From NCBI GenBank assembly GCA_963981505.1, contig CAXCEI010000055.1, forward strand, positions 1 to 6,559: a stretch of 6,559 nt of DNA, given 5' to 3'. Source of the DNA: OPU3-GD-OMZ sp001901525. GTDB taxonomy: Bacteria; Pseudomonadota; Gammaproteobacteria; Methylococcales; Methylomonadaceae. Below the pieces are notes generated by a model. The model ran no database searches. It was not told the DNA's origin and worked only from the letters and a program-made list of their open reading frames with translations. How positions within the stretch are numbered: position 1 is the stretch's first letter; every line of letters begins with the position of its first letter. This document shows, piece by piece, positions 1 to 5,261 of this stretch. A program made the translations under genes and the position numbers.

Positions 1-217
1 CCCAGTTACTGCCATCAGAAGGGTTATTGTCGTGATTATGGTCACGGTGATGTACGGTGAGTTCGTGAAGGTTCTTACGATTAAATTCCCGTGTGCAACG
101 CCCGCATAGGTGTGGATACATTTTTAAGGCTTGTTCGCGATAACCCGTCTCCCGTTGCTCACGGGCACGCCTTGCATCGGCGACTACACGATCTAATTTG
201 TCATTGTGTGAGTTCAT
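1..217 (-). CDS. yajD: YajD-family HNH nuclease, 5' part only (runs off left edge)
   Basis: The minus-strand reading frame begins with ATG at 217-215 and stays open for 72 codons to the window edge, where it continues. The encoded protein has a charged N-terminal extension (residues 1-24), then the block GYREQALKMYPHLCGRC (25-41) and the HNH core ELTVHHRDHNHDNNPSDGSNW (52-72, no gap). C38 and C41 form a CxxC pair expected to bind zinc with a second pair in the missing C-terminal part; H56/H57 and H60/H62 lie in the HNH motif. This pattern closely matches E. coli YajD from memory, and the N-terminal extension is like Pseudomonas versions. The family is a small, poorly characterised HNH nuclease group; the cellular role is not established. 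An in-frame stop shortly upstream and no other ATG support this start, but no Shine-Dalgarno sequence is visible. The gene is divergent from argC. Confidence 0.88.
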   Translation of the reverse strand, partial: MNSHNDKLDRVVADARRAREQRETGYREQALKMYPHLCGRCTREFNRKNLHELTVHHRDHNHDNNPSDGSNW

Positions 218-526
218 AGAAACAGCAATTAAGTAAAACTATTGTCTTTTTCAATAATTAATACAACAAATAATATGAGGTCTGGCAGTTATTATAGCGC
301 TAAAGAGGTAATTTTTTGTTGTTGTGTTAATGATCACCTCTTCCATAGTCGTCTTAAACGATTGTTGTTTTGACCTGTGACATCCAGTTCAATAGGGGTC
401 CTGAACCCATCTTGTTACCAGGACTGTTTAGTTACCTGAATTGAGCATACCCCTACTTACAGGTGCTAAAAGATCCAATGTGGTGCCATCAAAAATAACT
501 GTTCTAATAGGATTTAAAAAGAATTA
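218..526. other. Intergenic region without a recognisable gene
   Basis: No frame here gives a convincing protein. A perfect minus-strand TATAAT lies at 296-291, about 75 nt from the yajD start, and could be its -10 box, but the matching -35 position is poor. A 7-bp inverted repeat, AAGAGGT (303-309) and ACCTCTT (336-342), is separated by 26 nt. Farther right is a cluster of dyads, listed separately. A minus-strand frame of about 30 codons (roughly 509-418) is open but lacks a start and is not recognised. Confidence 0.6.
393..465. repeat. Cluster of overlapping inverted repeats
   Basis: Three perfect dyads are packed into about 70 bases. GTCCTG (398-403) pairs with CAGGAC (419-424), and the stem can extend by AAC/GTT (404-406 with 414-416) across a two-base bulge. 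TAGGGGT (393-399) pairs with ACCCCTA (449-455). TACCTG (433-438) pairs with CAGGT (460-464). The arms overlap, so they would be alternative structures or a nested fold. It may be the end of a lost mobile element, a structured RNA, or chance; nothing here identifies it. Confidence 0.4.
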
Positions 527-546
527 GGTCGATAACGTGGCGGATA

Positions 547-589
547 TTGTTCCAACTTAGCTGGTTCGTCGCCCGCGTTGCTCCACTTA
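547..589 (+). repeat. Paired terminal repeats of the IS21 remnant
   Basis: Two direct copies, TTGTTCCAACTTA at 547-559 and TTGCTCCACTTA at 578-589, differ by one substitution and one deleted A. Their starts are 31 bases apart. IS21-family elements carry several short subterminal repeats that bind the transposase, and these two fit that arrangement. The assignment depends on the adjoining istA remnant. Confidence 0.4.
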
Positions 590-675
590 CCCAAGAATGC
601 CCAGTCTAGGGGTATTATCAACGGTGTGAAACTGAGCCATAATATTCATTCTGATGCTTTCAATACACAAGGAGC

Positions 676-884
676 ATGATGATTTCAACAGAGTAATGAT
701 TATCAGCGGATGACAGCGAGATATTGCTAAACAACTTGGTTTATAGGGGGATACGGTTAAGAAGTATTTTGTCCAAGATGCCGGGGAAGTCAGGTATATA
801 ATGCAGTTATCTAAACCGGCCAAAATTGATCCATACAAAAGATTTTTTCAAGAAAAAATGGCATTCACAGATCGATTAGCTTAA
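676..884 (+). pseudogene. istA: IS21-family transposase IstA, N-terminal fragment with stops and frameshift
   Basis: A good ribosome-binding site (AAGGAG, 669-674) sits directly before ATGATG (676-681), which opens MMISTE, a common IstA beginning. That frame ends at a TAA within seven codons. The homologous sequence continues in another frame: codons from 699 read IISG, stop (711-713), QRDIAKQLGL, stop (744-746), GDTVKKYFVQDAGEVRY, then a segment containing SKPAKIDPYKRFF, ending at TAA 882-884. RDIAKQLGL..DTVKKY is the helix-turn-helix of IstA, and the basic K-x-DPYK segment follows it at the usual distance. IstA is a DDE transposase of roughly 350-500 residues; the catalytic domain is absent here. 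At least one frameshift and two internal stops make this a dead gene. Beyond 884 a frame reading AVYNEMIVGYRRKY (910-951) may be a further distant echo of IstA, but this is weak. Confidence 0.75.
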
Positions 885-987
885 ATCTGATGGTACGGTA
901 TTAAAATATTGCAGTGTATAATGAGATGATAGTCGGGTATCGACGTAAGTATTTATTAAACCTACCTGCAGTAATTTTTCCGATATT

Positions 988-1014
988 CGTAGGATGGATA
1001 AGCCTACGCATTCA
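988..1014. repeat. Degenerate short palindromic repeat
   Basis: CGTAGG (988-993) and CCTACG (1003-1008) form a perfect 6-bp dyad around a 9-base loop. The wider string, with GGATGGATAAGC followed by CGCATTCACC, resembles a worn copy of the dispersed palindrome of the GTAGGGTGGATAAGC...GCATCCACC type that recurs between genes in many bacteria. The resemblance is from memory and only partial. Confidence 0.35.
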
Positions 1015-1064
1015 CCGGTCAAAGGTATGTGTAGGCAGCAAATTTTTACGTTTTTTTTAAGTAT

Positions 1065-1093
1065 TTGAACGGGCATTACTTGAGATTTATCTT
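1065..1093 (+). promoter_or_regulatory. Candidate argC promoter
   Basis: TTGAAC (1065-1070) and TATCTT (1088-1093) are 17 bases apart, each matching four of six sigma-70 consensus positions. Transcription would start near 1100 and give a leader of roughly 48 nt. An alternative, TTGAGA (1080-1085) with TAGTCT (1103-1108), also has 17-base spacing but a weaker -10. An ArgR operator was not recognised. Confidence 0.35.
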
Positions 1094-1147
1094 AATGTAT
1101 TTTAGTCTTGTAGCCTGTAATTACTATTCTTCCTTTTTTATATAATC

Positions 1148-2179
1148 ATGATTAAAGTTGGTATTGTTGGAGGAACCGGTTATACCGGTATTGAATTATT
1201 GCGGCTGTTAGTGCTGCATCCTGAAGTAAGTGTTTCGGTTGTGACTTCGCGCTCAGATGTTGGTCGTCGAGTGGATATGCTTTATCCCAGTATGCGAGGG
1301 CATATGGATCAGGTTTTTGTTACGCCTGACTTGGATAACCTTAAAGCCTGTGACGTTGTATTTTTTGCGACGCCTAATGGTATAGCGATGTTATTAGCAG
1401 AAGAATTGTTGCAGTTGGGCATTAAGGTTATAGACCTTTCGGCAGATTTTCGTATTCAGGATCCTGTGCTTTGGGCAAAATGGTATGGGCAAAGTCATGC
1501 GTGCCCTGAATTGATTTCGCACGCGGTTTATGGTTTGCCGGAAATTAATAGAGAGTTGATTCAAGAAGCTAGTTTGGTTGCCTGTCCTGGGTGTTATCCA
1601 ACCGCTACACAGTTGGGTTTTTTACCTTTACTTGAAACGGGTGTCGTAGATAGTTCTAGCTTGATAGCAGATGTTAAGTCAGGAGTCAGTGGTGCCGGTC
1701 GGGTTGCACAGGTAACGGCCTTGATGAGTGAGACTGGGGAGAGTTTTTCTGCTTATGCTGTTTCAGGTCATCGTCATTTGCCGGAAATTACACAAGGGTT
1801 AGAATCTGTTGCTAATCAGTCAGTTAAGTTGACATTTGTGCCGCATTTGACACCTATGGTGCGCGGAATACATGCGACCTTGTATGCGCGTTTAGTGGAT
1901 GAGTCGGTTGATTTACAGGCGCTGTTTGAAAAATACTATGAAGAAGAAGTTTTTGTCGACGTTTTAGCGCCTGACTCCTATCCTAAAACCAGTAATGTTA
2001 AAGGTTCTAATCGATGTCATCTGGCGGTTTGTCGGCCGCAAGGTGGTGATCAGGTGGTGGTGTTATCAGTGATCGATAATTTGGTTAAAGGTGCGGCTGG
2101 GCAAGCCGTACAAAATATGAATTTAATGTTAGGACTGCCTGAAGATCAAGGTTTGAAGCTGGTTGGGCTTTACCCATAG
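1148..2179 (+). CDS. argC: N-acetyl-gamma-glutamyl-phosphate reductase
   Basis: ArgC reduces N-acetyl-glutamyl-5-phosphate with NADPH to N-acetylglutamate semialdehyde, the third step of arginine biosynthesis, in the cytoplasm. The protein has 343 residues, the normal length for the long (type 1) form. The N-terminal dinucleotide-binding loop is GGTGYTG (8-14). VFFATPNG (71-78) and IDLSADFR (95-102) are family blocks. The catalytic cysteine is C149 in CPGCYPT (146-152), followed by SGVSGAGR (178-185), and the active-site histidine region is GHRHLPE (207-213). All appear intact. The ATG is the only one available after an in-frame stop at 1118-1120, and the start MIKVGIVGGTGYTG is canonical. 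No Shine-Dalgarno sequence precedes it; the leader is AT/pyrimidine-rich. It lies 63 nt upstream of erpA on the same strand; no other arg gene is in the window. Confidence 0.97.
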   Translation: MIKVGIVGGTGYTGIELLRLLVLHPEVSVSVVTSRSDVGRRVDMLYPSMRGHMDQVFVTPDLDNLKACDVVFFATPNGIAMLLAEELLQLGIKVIDLSADFRIQDPVLWAKWYGQSHACPELISHAVYGLPEINRELIQEASLVACPGCYPTATQLGFLPLLETGVVDSSSLIADVKSGVSGAGRVAQVTALMSETGESFSAYAVSGHRHLPEITQGLESVANQSVKLTFVPHLTPMVRGIHATLYARLVDESVDLQALFEKYYEEEVFVDVLAPDSYPKTSNVKGSNRCHLAVCRPQGGDQVVVLSVIDNLVKGAAGQAVQNMNLMLGLPEDQGLKLVGLYP

Positions 2180-2182
2180 CTA

Positions 2183-2211
2183 TTGACTAAGTGGTAAGGC
2201 GTTGGGATAAT
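2183..2211 (+). promoter_or_regulatory. Strong candidate erpA promoter in the argC-erpA gap
   Basis: TTGACT (2183-2188) and GATAAT (2206-2211) are separated by exactly 17 bases, and each hexamer matches the sigma-70 consensus at five of six positions. Transcription would start near 2218, about 25 nt before the erpA ATG. A perfect TATAAT also occurs at 2223-2228 but has no good -35. An IscR site was not recognised by eye. This suggests erpA need not depend on argC readthrough. Confidence 0.6.
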
Positions 2212-2242
2212 AGGAAAATCTTTATAATGTTGATTGAAACTA

Positions 2243-2584
2243 ATGATACAAACGTCGGGTCCTTTTATTTTTTCTGATAATGCTGCAAAAAAAGTGAGTC
2301 ATCTGATTGCCGAAGAAGGTAATGATAACTTAAAACTGCGAGTTTATATTACCGGGGGAGGGTGTTCTGGGTTTCAGTATGGCTTCACCTTTGATGAAGA
2401 AGAGAATGATGATGATACATCTGTGACGAAGGAAGGGGTGAAAGTGTTAATTGACTCCATGAGTATTCAATACTTGACAGGTGCTGAGATCGACTATAAA
2501 GAAGACATAACGGGTTCTCAATTCGTTATTCGTAATCCCAATGCAGCAACGACCTGTGGCTGTGGTTCGTCATTTTCAGTTTGA
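2243..2584 (+). CDS. erpA: Iron-sulfur cluster insertion protein ErpA (A-type carrier)
   Basis: ErpA is a cytoplasmic A-type carrier that receives Fe-S clusters from the assembly scaffold and delivers them to apoproteins, in E. coli notably the isoprenoid enzymes IspG and IspH. The 113-residue product matches the E. coli protein (114 residues) through LKLRVYITGGGCSGFQYGF (30-48) and the C-terminal NPNAATTCGCGSSFSV (98-113). The three cluster-ligand cysteines C41, C105 and C107 are present. The TGGGCSGFQYGFTFD block together with CGCGSSFS favours ErpA over IscA or SufA. I chose ATG 2243; an in-frame TTG at 2234 (three residues longer) is the only alternative because a TGA lies at 2231-2233. 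Neither start has a clear Shine-Dalgarno sequence. A 16-codon ORF in another frame (2227-2277) overlaps the start. The gene converges on anmK with a 2-nt gap. Confidence 0.95.
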   Translation: MIQTSGPFIFSDNAAKKVSHLIAEEGNDNLKLRVYITGGGCSGFQYGFTFDEEENDDDTSVTKEGVKVLIDSMSIQYLTGAEIDYKEDITGSQFVIRNPNAATTCGCGSSFSV

Positions 2585-2586
2585 TT

Positions 2587-3711
2587 TTATTTTTGGTAAA
2601 TAGCACCTAAGATGACTGGGTGAGTTGCACCCGTTGCGGTTGTCAGGTTTCCAGGCTTTTTATCGATACATCTTTTTGCTAACCAAGCAAATGCAATCGC
2701 TTCAACATGATTCGGATTGATTCCCAGTATTGATGTGGAGTCGGTAGGGCACAATTGTAGTGCCCTGATGTTTTCAAGAAGTGTGGTGTTGTATGTGCCG
2801 CCGCCACAAATAAAAATTCGTTCGGTACCAGGGGCGTGGGTTTCGATTGCATCAACTATGGTTGATGCGGTGAGCATTGTTAAACTGGCTTGAATGTCTT
2901 CAGGAGCGTAGTTTTTTTCTAATCGTTTGAGTTTGTCCGTTAGCCAAGTGAGTGAGAAGTATTCACGGCCACTGCTTTTAGGGGGGGCTTGCGTAAAGAA
3001 AGGGTCAGATTTTAATAAATCAATGAGATCAGGTTGGGGTTGACCACTTTGTGCCCAAAAACCAGAATGATCGTAGGGTTGTTGTTTTATGTTTAGAATC
3101 CACTGGTCAAGTAATGTATTGCCGGGGCCTGTATCAAAGCCCGAACTTGTCTTGCCCGATTGCTGGGACGGAAGGATGGTGATATTTGCGATTCCGCCAA
3201 TATTTACAATCGCTCTATTCTCTGTAGGGTGCTTAAAAATAGCGTCATGAAAATACGGGACTAGAGGTGCGCCTTGGCCGCCAGCAGCAATATCTCGGCG
3301 ACGAAAGTCAGCGACTGTTGTTATGTTTGTGAGCTCTGCAATAATATTGGGATTGCCCAGTTGCATAGAAAAGGGGTGTGGAATATCGGGGGCATGGTGA
3401 ATGGTTTGACCATGGCAACCAATAGCTTGAATGTTATGGGAAGATAGTTGTGCTTTTGTTAATAACATATTTACGCTGGTTGCATACAGTTCGCCTAAAT
3501 GGCTGTCAAGTTGCCCGAGAGTGCGAGTTAAGGTCAAGTGATGCGGCTGGCAGTAAGTTGTTAATGATTTTCGAAGATCGACGGAGAAAGGTGTGTAATG
3601 AAAATCAACCAGCGCGGGTTTACCGGTCATTTCTACTAAGGCAGTATCTATTCCATCAAGGCTGGTACCGGACATGATGCCAATGTAGTATTCGGGCAAG
3701 TGGCTGGGCAT
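2587..3711 (-). CDS. anmK: Anhydro-N-acetylmuramic acid kinase
   Basis: AnmK opens and phosphorylates 1,6-anhydro-N-acetylmuramic acid with ATP to give MurNAc-6-phosphate, recycling sugar released by lytic transglycosylases; it acts in the cytoplasm. The 374-residue length is normal. Family motifs appear in order: GIMSGTSLDGID (11-22, ATP phosphate loop), GCHGQTIHH (98-106), TVADFRRRDIAAGGQGAPL (132-150), IVNIGGIANIT (168-178), GFDTGPGN (191-198, with D193 the likely catalytic base) and ICGGGTYN (301-308). All look intact. The start ATG (3711-3709) follows an in-frame TAA only five codons upstream, so no earlier ATG is possible; the sequence ahead of it (CGCCCTCC) is the reverse of a Shine-Dalgarno. 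It lies 23 nt downstream of the M23 peptidase gene on the same strand and is probably cotranscribed with it, pairing wall cleavage with wall recycling. Confidence 0.96.
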   Translation of the reverse strand: MPSHLPEYYIGIMSGTSLDGIDTALVEMTGKPALVDFHYTPFSVDLRKSLTTYCQPHHLTLTRTLGQLDSHLGELYATSVNMLLTKAQLSSHNIQAIGCHGQTIHHAPDIPHPFSMQLGNPNIIAELTNITTVADFRRRDIAAGGQGAPLVPYFHDAIFKHPTENRAIVNIGGIANITILPSQQSGKTSSGFDTGPGNTLLDQWILNIKQQPYDHSGFWAQSGQPQPDLIDLLKSDPFFTQAPPKSSGREYFSLTWLTDKLKRLEKNYAPEDIQASLTMLTASTIVDAIETHAPGTERIFICGGGTYNTTLLENIRALQLCPTDSTSILGINPNHVEAIAFAWLAKRCIDKKPGNLTTATGATHPVILGAIYQK

Positions 3712-3734
3712 GGAGGGCGGTGTTAATTAGACTA

Positions 3735-5051
3735 TTAGAATGAGTTTTCTGCAAATGAGCTGTTTTTTGCGTGCATTAACTGTGCGAGTAGGGGCGATGT
3801 TTGTCCTTTAAAATCGGCCATTTTAGATTTATCTATGGGTTTGCTGCTGGGTAGTTTAACGGTCAGTGGGTTTCTATGGACGCCATTTATTCTGAATTCA
3901 TAATGCAGGTGCGGGCCTGTTGCAAGACCGGATTTGCCGACATAACCAATTATGTCGCCTTGTTTGACGCGGGAGCCAACATTTTGATTGCGGTGGTATT
4001 TGGAAAGGTGAGCATATAAAGTAGTGTATTTTTGGCCGTGCTGAACGATAACGGTTCGCCCATAACCGCCTTTCCGGCCGCGATATATGATTTTTCCCCG
4101 TCCGGTAGATTTTATCCGGGTACCCGTGTTTGCTGCATAGTCAACGCCTTTGTGGGCGCGAATTCTATTTAATACGGGGTGTTTTCTTTTGAGATTAAAG
4201 TGAGAGCTAACCCGGGCAAAGTCGATAGGTGTTCTCAAAAAAGCCTTTTTTAGGCTTTTGCCGTTAGGTTGGTAGTAACTGGCGGAGCCATTACTTTCTT
4301 CATAGCGAACAGCTTGATAGCTCTTTCCTCTGTTGATAAATTCGGCGGTAAGAATGTTGCCAGAACCAATTGCTTTGCCTTTGACGTGTAATTTTTCAAA
4401 GAGCAAACTGAATTGGTCGCCTTTTCGAAGGTTGAGGGCAAAATCGATATCCCAGGCAAAGATGTTAGCCAGTTCCATGATCAATTTATCAGAGAGTCCT
4501 GATTTTTTGGCGTCAATGAATAAAGAAGTTTGGATGCTTGTGTGTATGTAGTTGATCTCACGGGTGATTTCTTCGTTGACGGTTTTAACTTGAAAAGTGT
4601 CATTGATTCGTTGGGCGATAATGGCTTGAGTTGGGCTCTTTTGGTAATGCAGTTCTGATAAGCTACCTTCTGATGTGGTTTTAAAAGTGAGTGTGTTCCC
4701 GGGCGAAATGGCGGCAAATTGTCTGCCTGTTTTGTTGGCGTGAATAATATGATGTAAATCTTTGCTGCTATAGTTCAGTTTGGAGAAAATGGAGGAGAGG
4801 TTTTCGCCGACCTTTACTTTGTAACGGTGCTCATTTGGGCTTGCCAGAAATGGTGGACGCAGGGGGGCGGGGGTGTCGATGGGTGTTGTACCGTTAACTG
4901 AGGGTGATAGTGTGATGGTTGTAGTCGTAATGGTGGGGTTTGTCACGCGGGTTTCTGTTAATGAGTCGGTCGCAATCAGGGCCCAACTCATGCTGCTAAT
5001 AAAACTAATGCAAATAATCAGTGTGGTCAGTTTAAGTATTTTCATTTTCAT
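3735..5051 (-). CDS. M23-family peptidoglycan endopeptidase (MepM/YebA-like)
   Basis: This 438-residue protein is a predicted zinc metallopeptidase that cuts peptidoglycan peptide crosslinks in the periplasm. Residues about 7-25 form a hydrophobic segment after a basic start, either a signal peptide (possible cleavage after A24 or A27) or a membrane anchor. Residues 36-62 are Thr/Pro-rich linker. Residues about 76-124 (RYKVKVGENLSSIF...SPGNTLTF) are an OapA/LysM-like wall-binding domain. A Csd3-type middle domain follows, then the M23 domain at about 280-400. Its zinc ligands are H300 and D304 (HKGVD) and H383 in GPHLHYEF (379-386), with YAHLS (346-350) giving the further active-site histidine; the enzyme should be active. 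The domain order matches E. coli MepM, so a DD-endopeptidase is likely, though exact bond specificity is inferred. A second in-frame ATG at 5045 would shorten it by two residues. It diverges from tyrS and heads the likely operon with anmK. Confidence 0.92.
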   Translation of the reverse strand: MKMKILKLTTLIICISFISSMSWALIATDSLTETRVTNPTITTTTITLSPSVNGTTPIDTPAPLRPPFLASPNEHRYKVKVGENLSSIFSKLNYSSKDLHHIIHANKTGRQFAAISPGNTLTFKTTSEGSLSELHYQKSPTQAIIAQRINDTFQVKTVNEEITREINYIHTSIQTSLFIDAKKSGLSDKLIMELANIFAWDIDFALNLRKGDQFSLLFEKLHVKGKAIGSGNILTAEFINRGKSYQAVRYEESNGSASYYQPNGKSLKKAFLRTPIDFARVSSHFNLKRKHPVLNRIRAHKGVDYAANTGTRIKSTGRGKIIYRGRKGGYGRTVIVQHGQKYTTLYAHLSKYHRNQNVGSRVKQGDIIGYVGKSGLATGPHLHYEFRINGVHRNPLTVKLPSSKPIDKSKMADFKGQTSPLLAQLMHAKNSSFAENSF

Positions 5052-5085
5052 AAAAACGAGTCTTGAGAATGCAGCGTAAATCGCA

Positions 5086-5114
5086 ATTCTAGAGGATTAA
5101 CCTAACAAAAACAA
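5086..5114 (-). promoter_or_regulatory. Candidate promoter for the M23 peptidase-anmK operon
   Basis: Read on the minus strand, TTGTTT (5114-5109) and TAGAAT (5091-5086) are 17 bases apart. The -10 matches five of six consensus positions and the -35 three of six. Transcription would start near 5079 and leave a leader of about 28 nt before the ATG at 5051. Confidence 0.4.
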
Positions 5115-5131
5115 TGAATAATGATTTAGTC

Positions 5132-5160
5132 ATGAGCAAGTGCTGGTTAAATTGTATAAT
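5132..5160 (+). promoter_or_regulatory. Candidate tyrS promoter
   Basis: A perfect TATAAT lies at 5155-5160. The hexamer 17 bases upstream, ATGAGC (5132-5137), matches the -35 consensus at only three positions, so an activator or another start may be involved. A start near 5167 would give a leader of about 90 nt. I saw no T-box-like specifier or antiterminator in it, and such elements are not expected in this group. Confidence 0.4.
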
Positions 5161-5234
5161 TACTTTTTGCCTGTTTAAACGGTCATGGTGTTAGCTTGAG
5201 TAAATTCCTTGGGTGTTTTTGGGTGATGGATTTA

Positions 5235-5261
5235 ATGGAGAAAGTGGTGAGAAAAAGATGA
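5235..5261 (+). CDS. Possible 8-codon leader ORF overlapping the tyrS start
   Basis: ATG (5235-5237) opens the peptide MEKVVRKR, whose TGA (5259-5261) overlaps the tyrS ATG in an ATGA arrangement, the geometry used for translational coupling. GGTGA (5222-5226) stands 8 bases before this ATG and could act as its ribosome-binding site. The peptide contains no tyrosine, so it is not an obvious attenuator sensing Tyr-tRNA. It may be chance; no sequence feature proves translation. Confidence 0.25.
   Translation: MEKVVRKR

Larger units (their letters stand above)
527..884 (+). mobile_element. Remnant of an IS21-family insertion sequence (left end and 5' istA)
   Basis: A broken IstA transposase start (676-884) is preceded by about 150 bases that look like an IS21-type left end. 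The left boundary is placed near 527 because the sequence GTCGATAACGTGGCGGA begins at 529; an ancestral end starting TGTCGA is assumed. Within the end, TTGTTCCAACTTA (547-559) is repeated as TTGCTCCACTTA (578-589), fitting the multiple terminal repeats known for IS21 elements. No istB, no rest of istA and no right end are visible before argC, so most of the element has been lost or has decayed beyond recognition. The right limit given is the last recognisable istA codon; degraded sequence may continue to about 1060. Confidence 0.65.
885..1147. other. Intergenic region between IS remnant and argC
   Basis: This stretch holds no supportable gene. It may contain heavily decayed istA sequence up to about 1060. 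It also contains a short palindromic repeat (988-1014) and a candidate argC promoter (1065-1093). The last 30 bases before argC are pyrimidine- and AT-rich, without a Shine-Dalgarno sequence. Confidence 0.6.

Noticed and set aside
303..342. AAGAGGT/ACCTCTT inverted repeat as a terminator
   Set aside because: The loop is 26 bases and no T-run follows the stem on either strand, and no gene ends beside it.
587..838. Open minus-strand frame of 83 codons inside the IS remnant
   Set aside because: It is the complement of the istA fragment; the plus strand gives a recognisable IstA helix-turn-helix, whereas this frame shows no domain and is Cys/Ile/Ser-rich without pattern.
876..1076. Open minus-strand frame of 66 codons
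   Set aside because: No recognisable motif, no ribosome-binding site, and it crosses the palindromic repeat at 988-1014; best seen as chance in decayed sequence.
218..1147. CRISPR array, tRNA or integrase attachment site in the gene-poor gap
   Set aside because: There are no regularly spaced direct repeats and no tRNA cloverleaf or T-loop sequence. The repeats seen are short and explained as IS ends or isolated dyads.
2234..2242. TTG start for erpA
   Set aside because: ATG 2243 is three codons downstream and gives a length close to E. coli ErpA; TTG has no better ribosome-binding site. It cannot be fully excluded.
3450..3677. Plus-strand frame of 75 codons inside anmK
   Set aside because: Antisense to conserved AnmK motifs, with no family signature; a shadow frame.
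4250..4717. Several open frames of 69-78 codons on both strands within the M23 gene
   Set aside because: They lie wholly inside a well-supported coding region in other frames and show no domain of their own.
5213..5257. Longer tyrS product starting at GTG 5213
   Set aside because: The extra 15 residues are not family-like, and ATG 5258 has a well-spaced GGTGAG.
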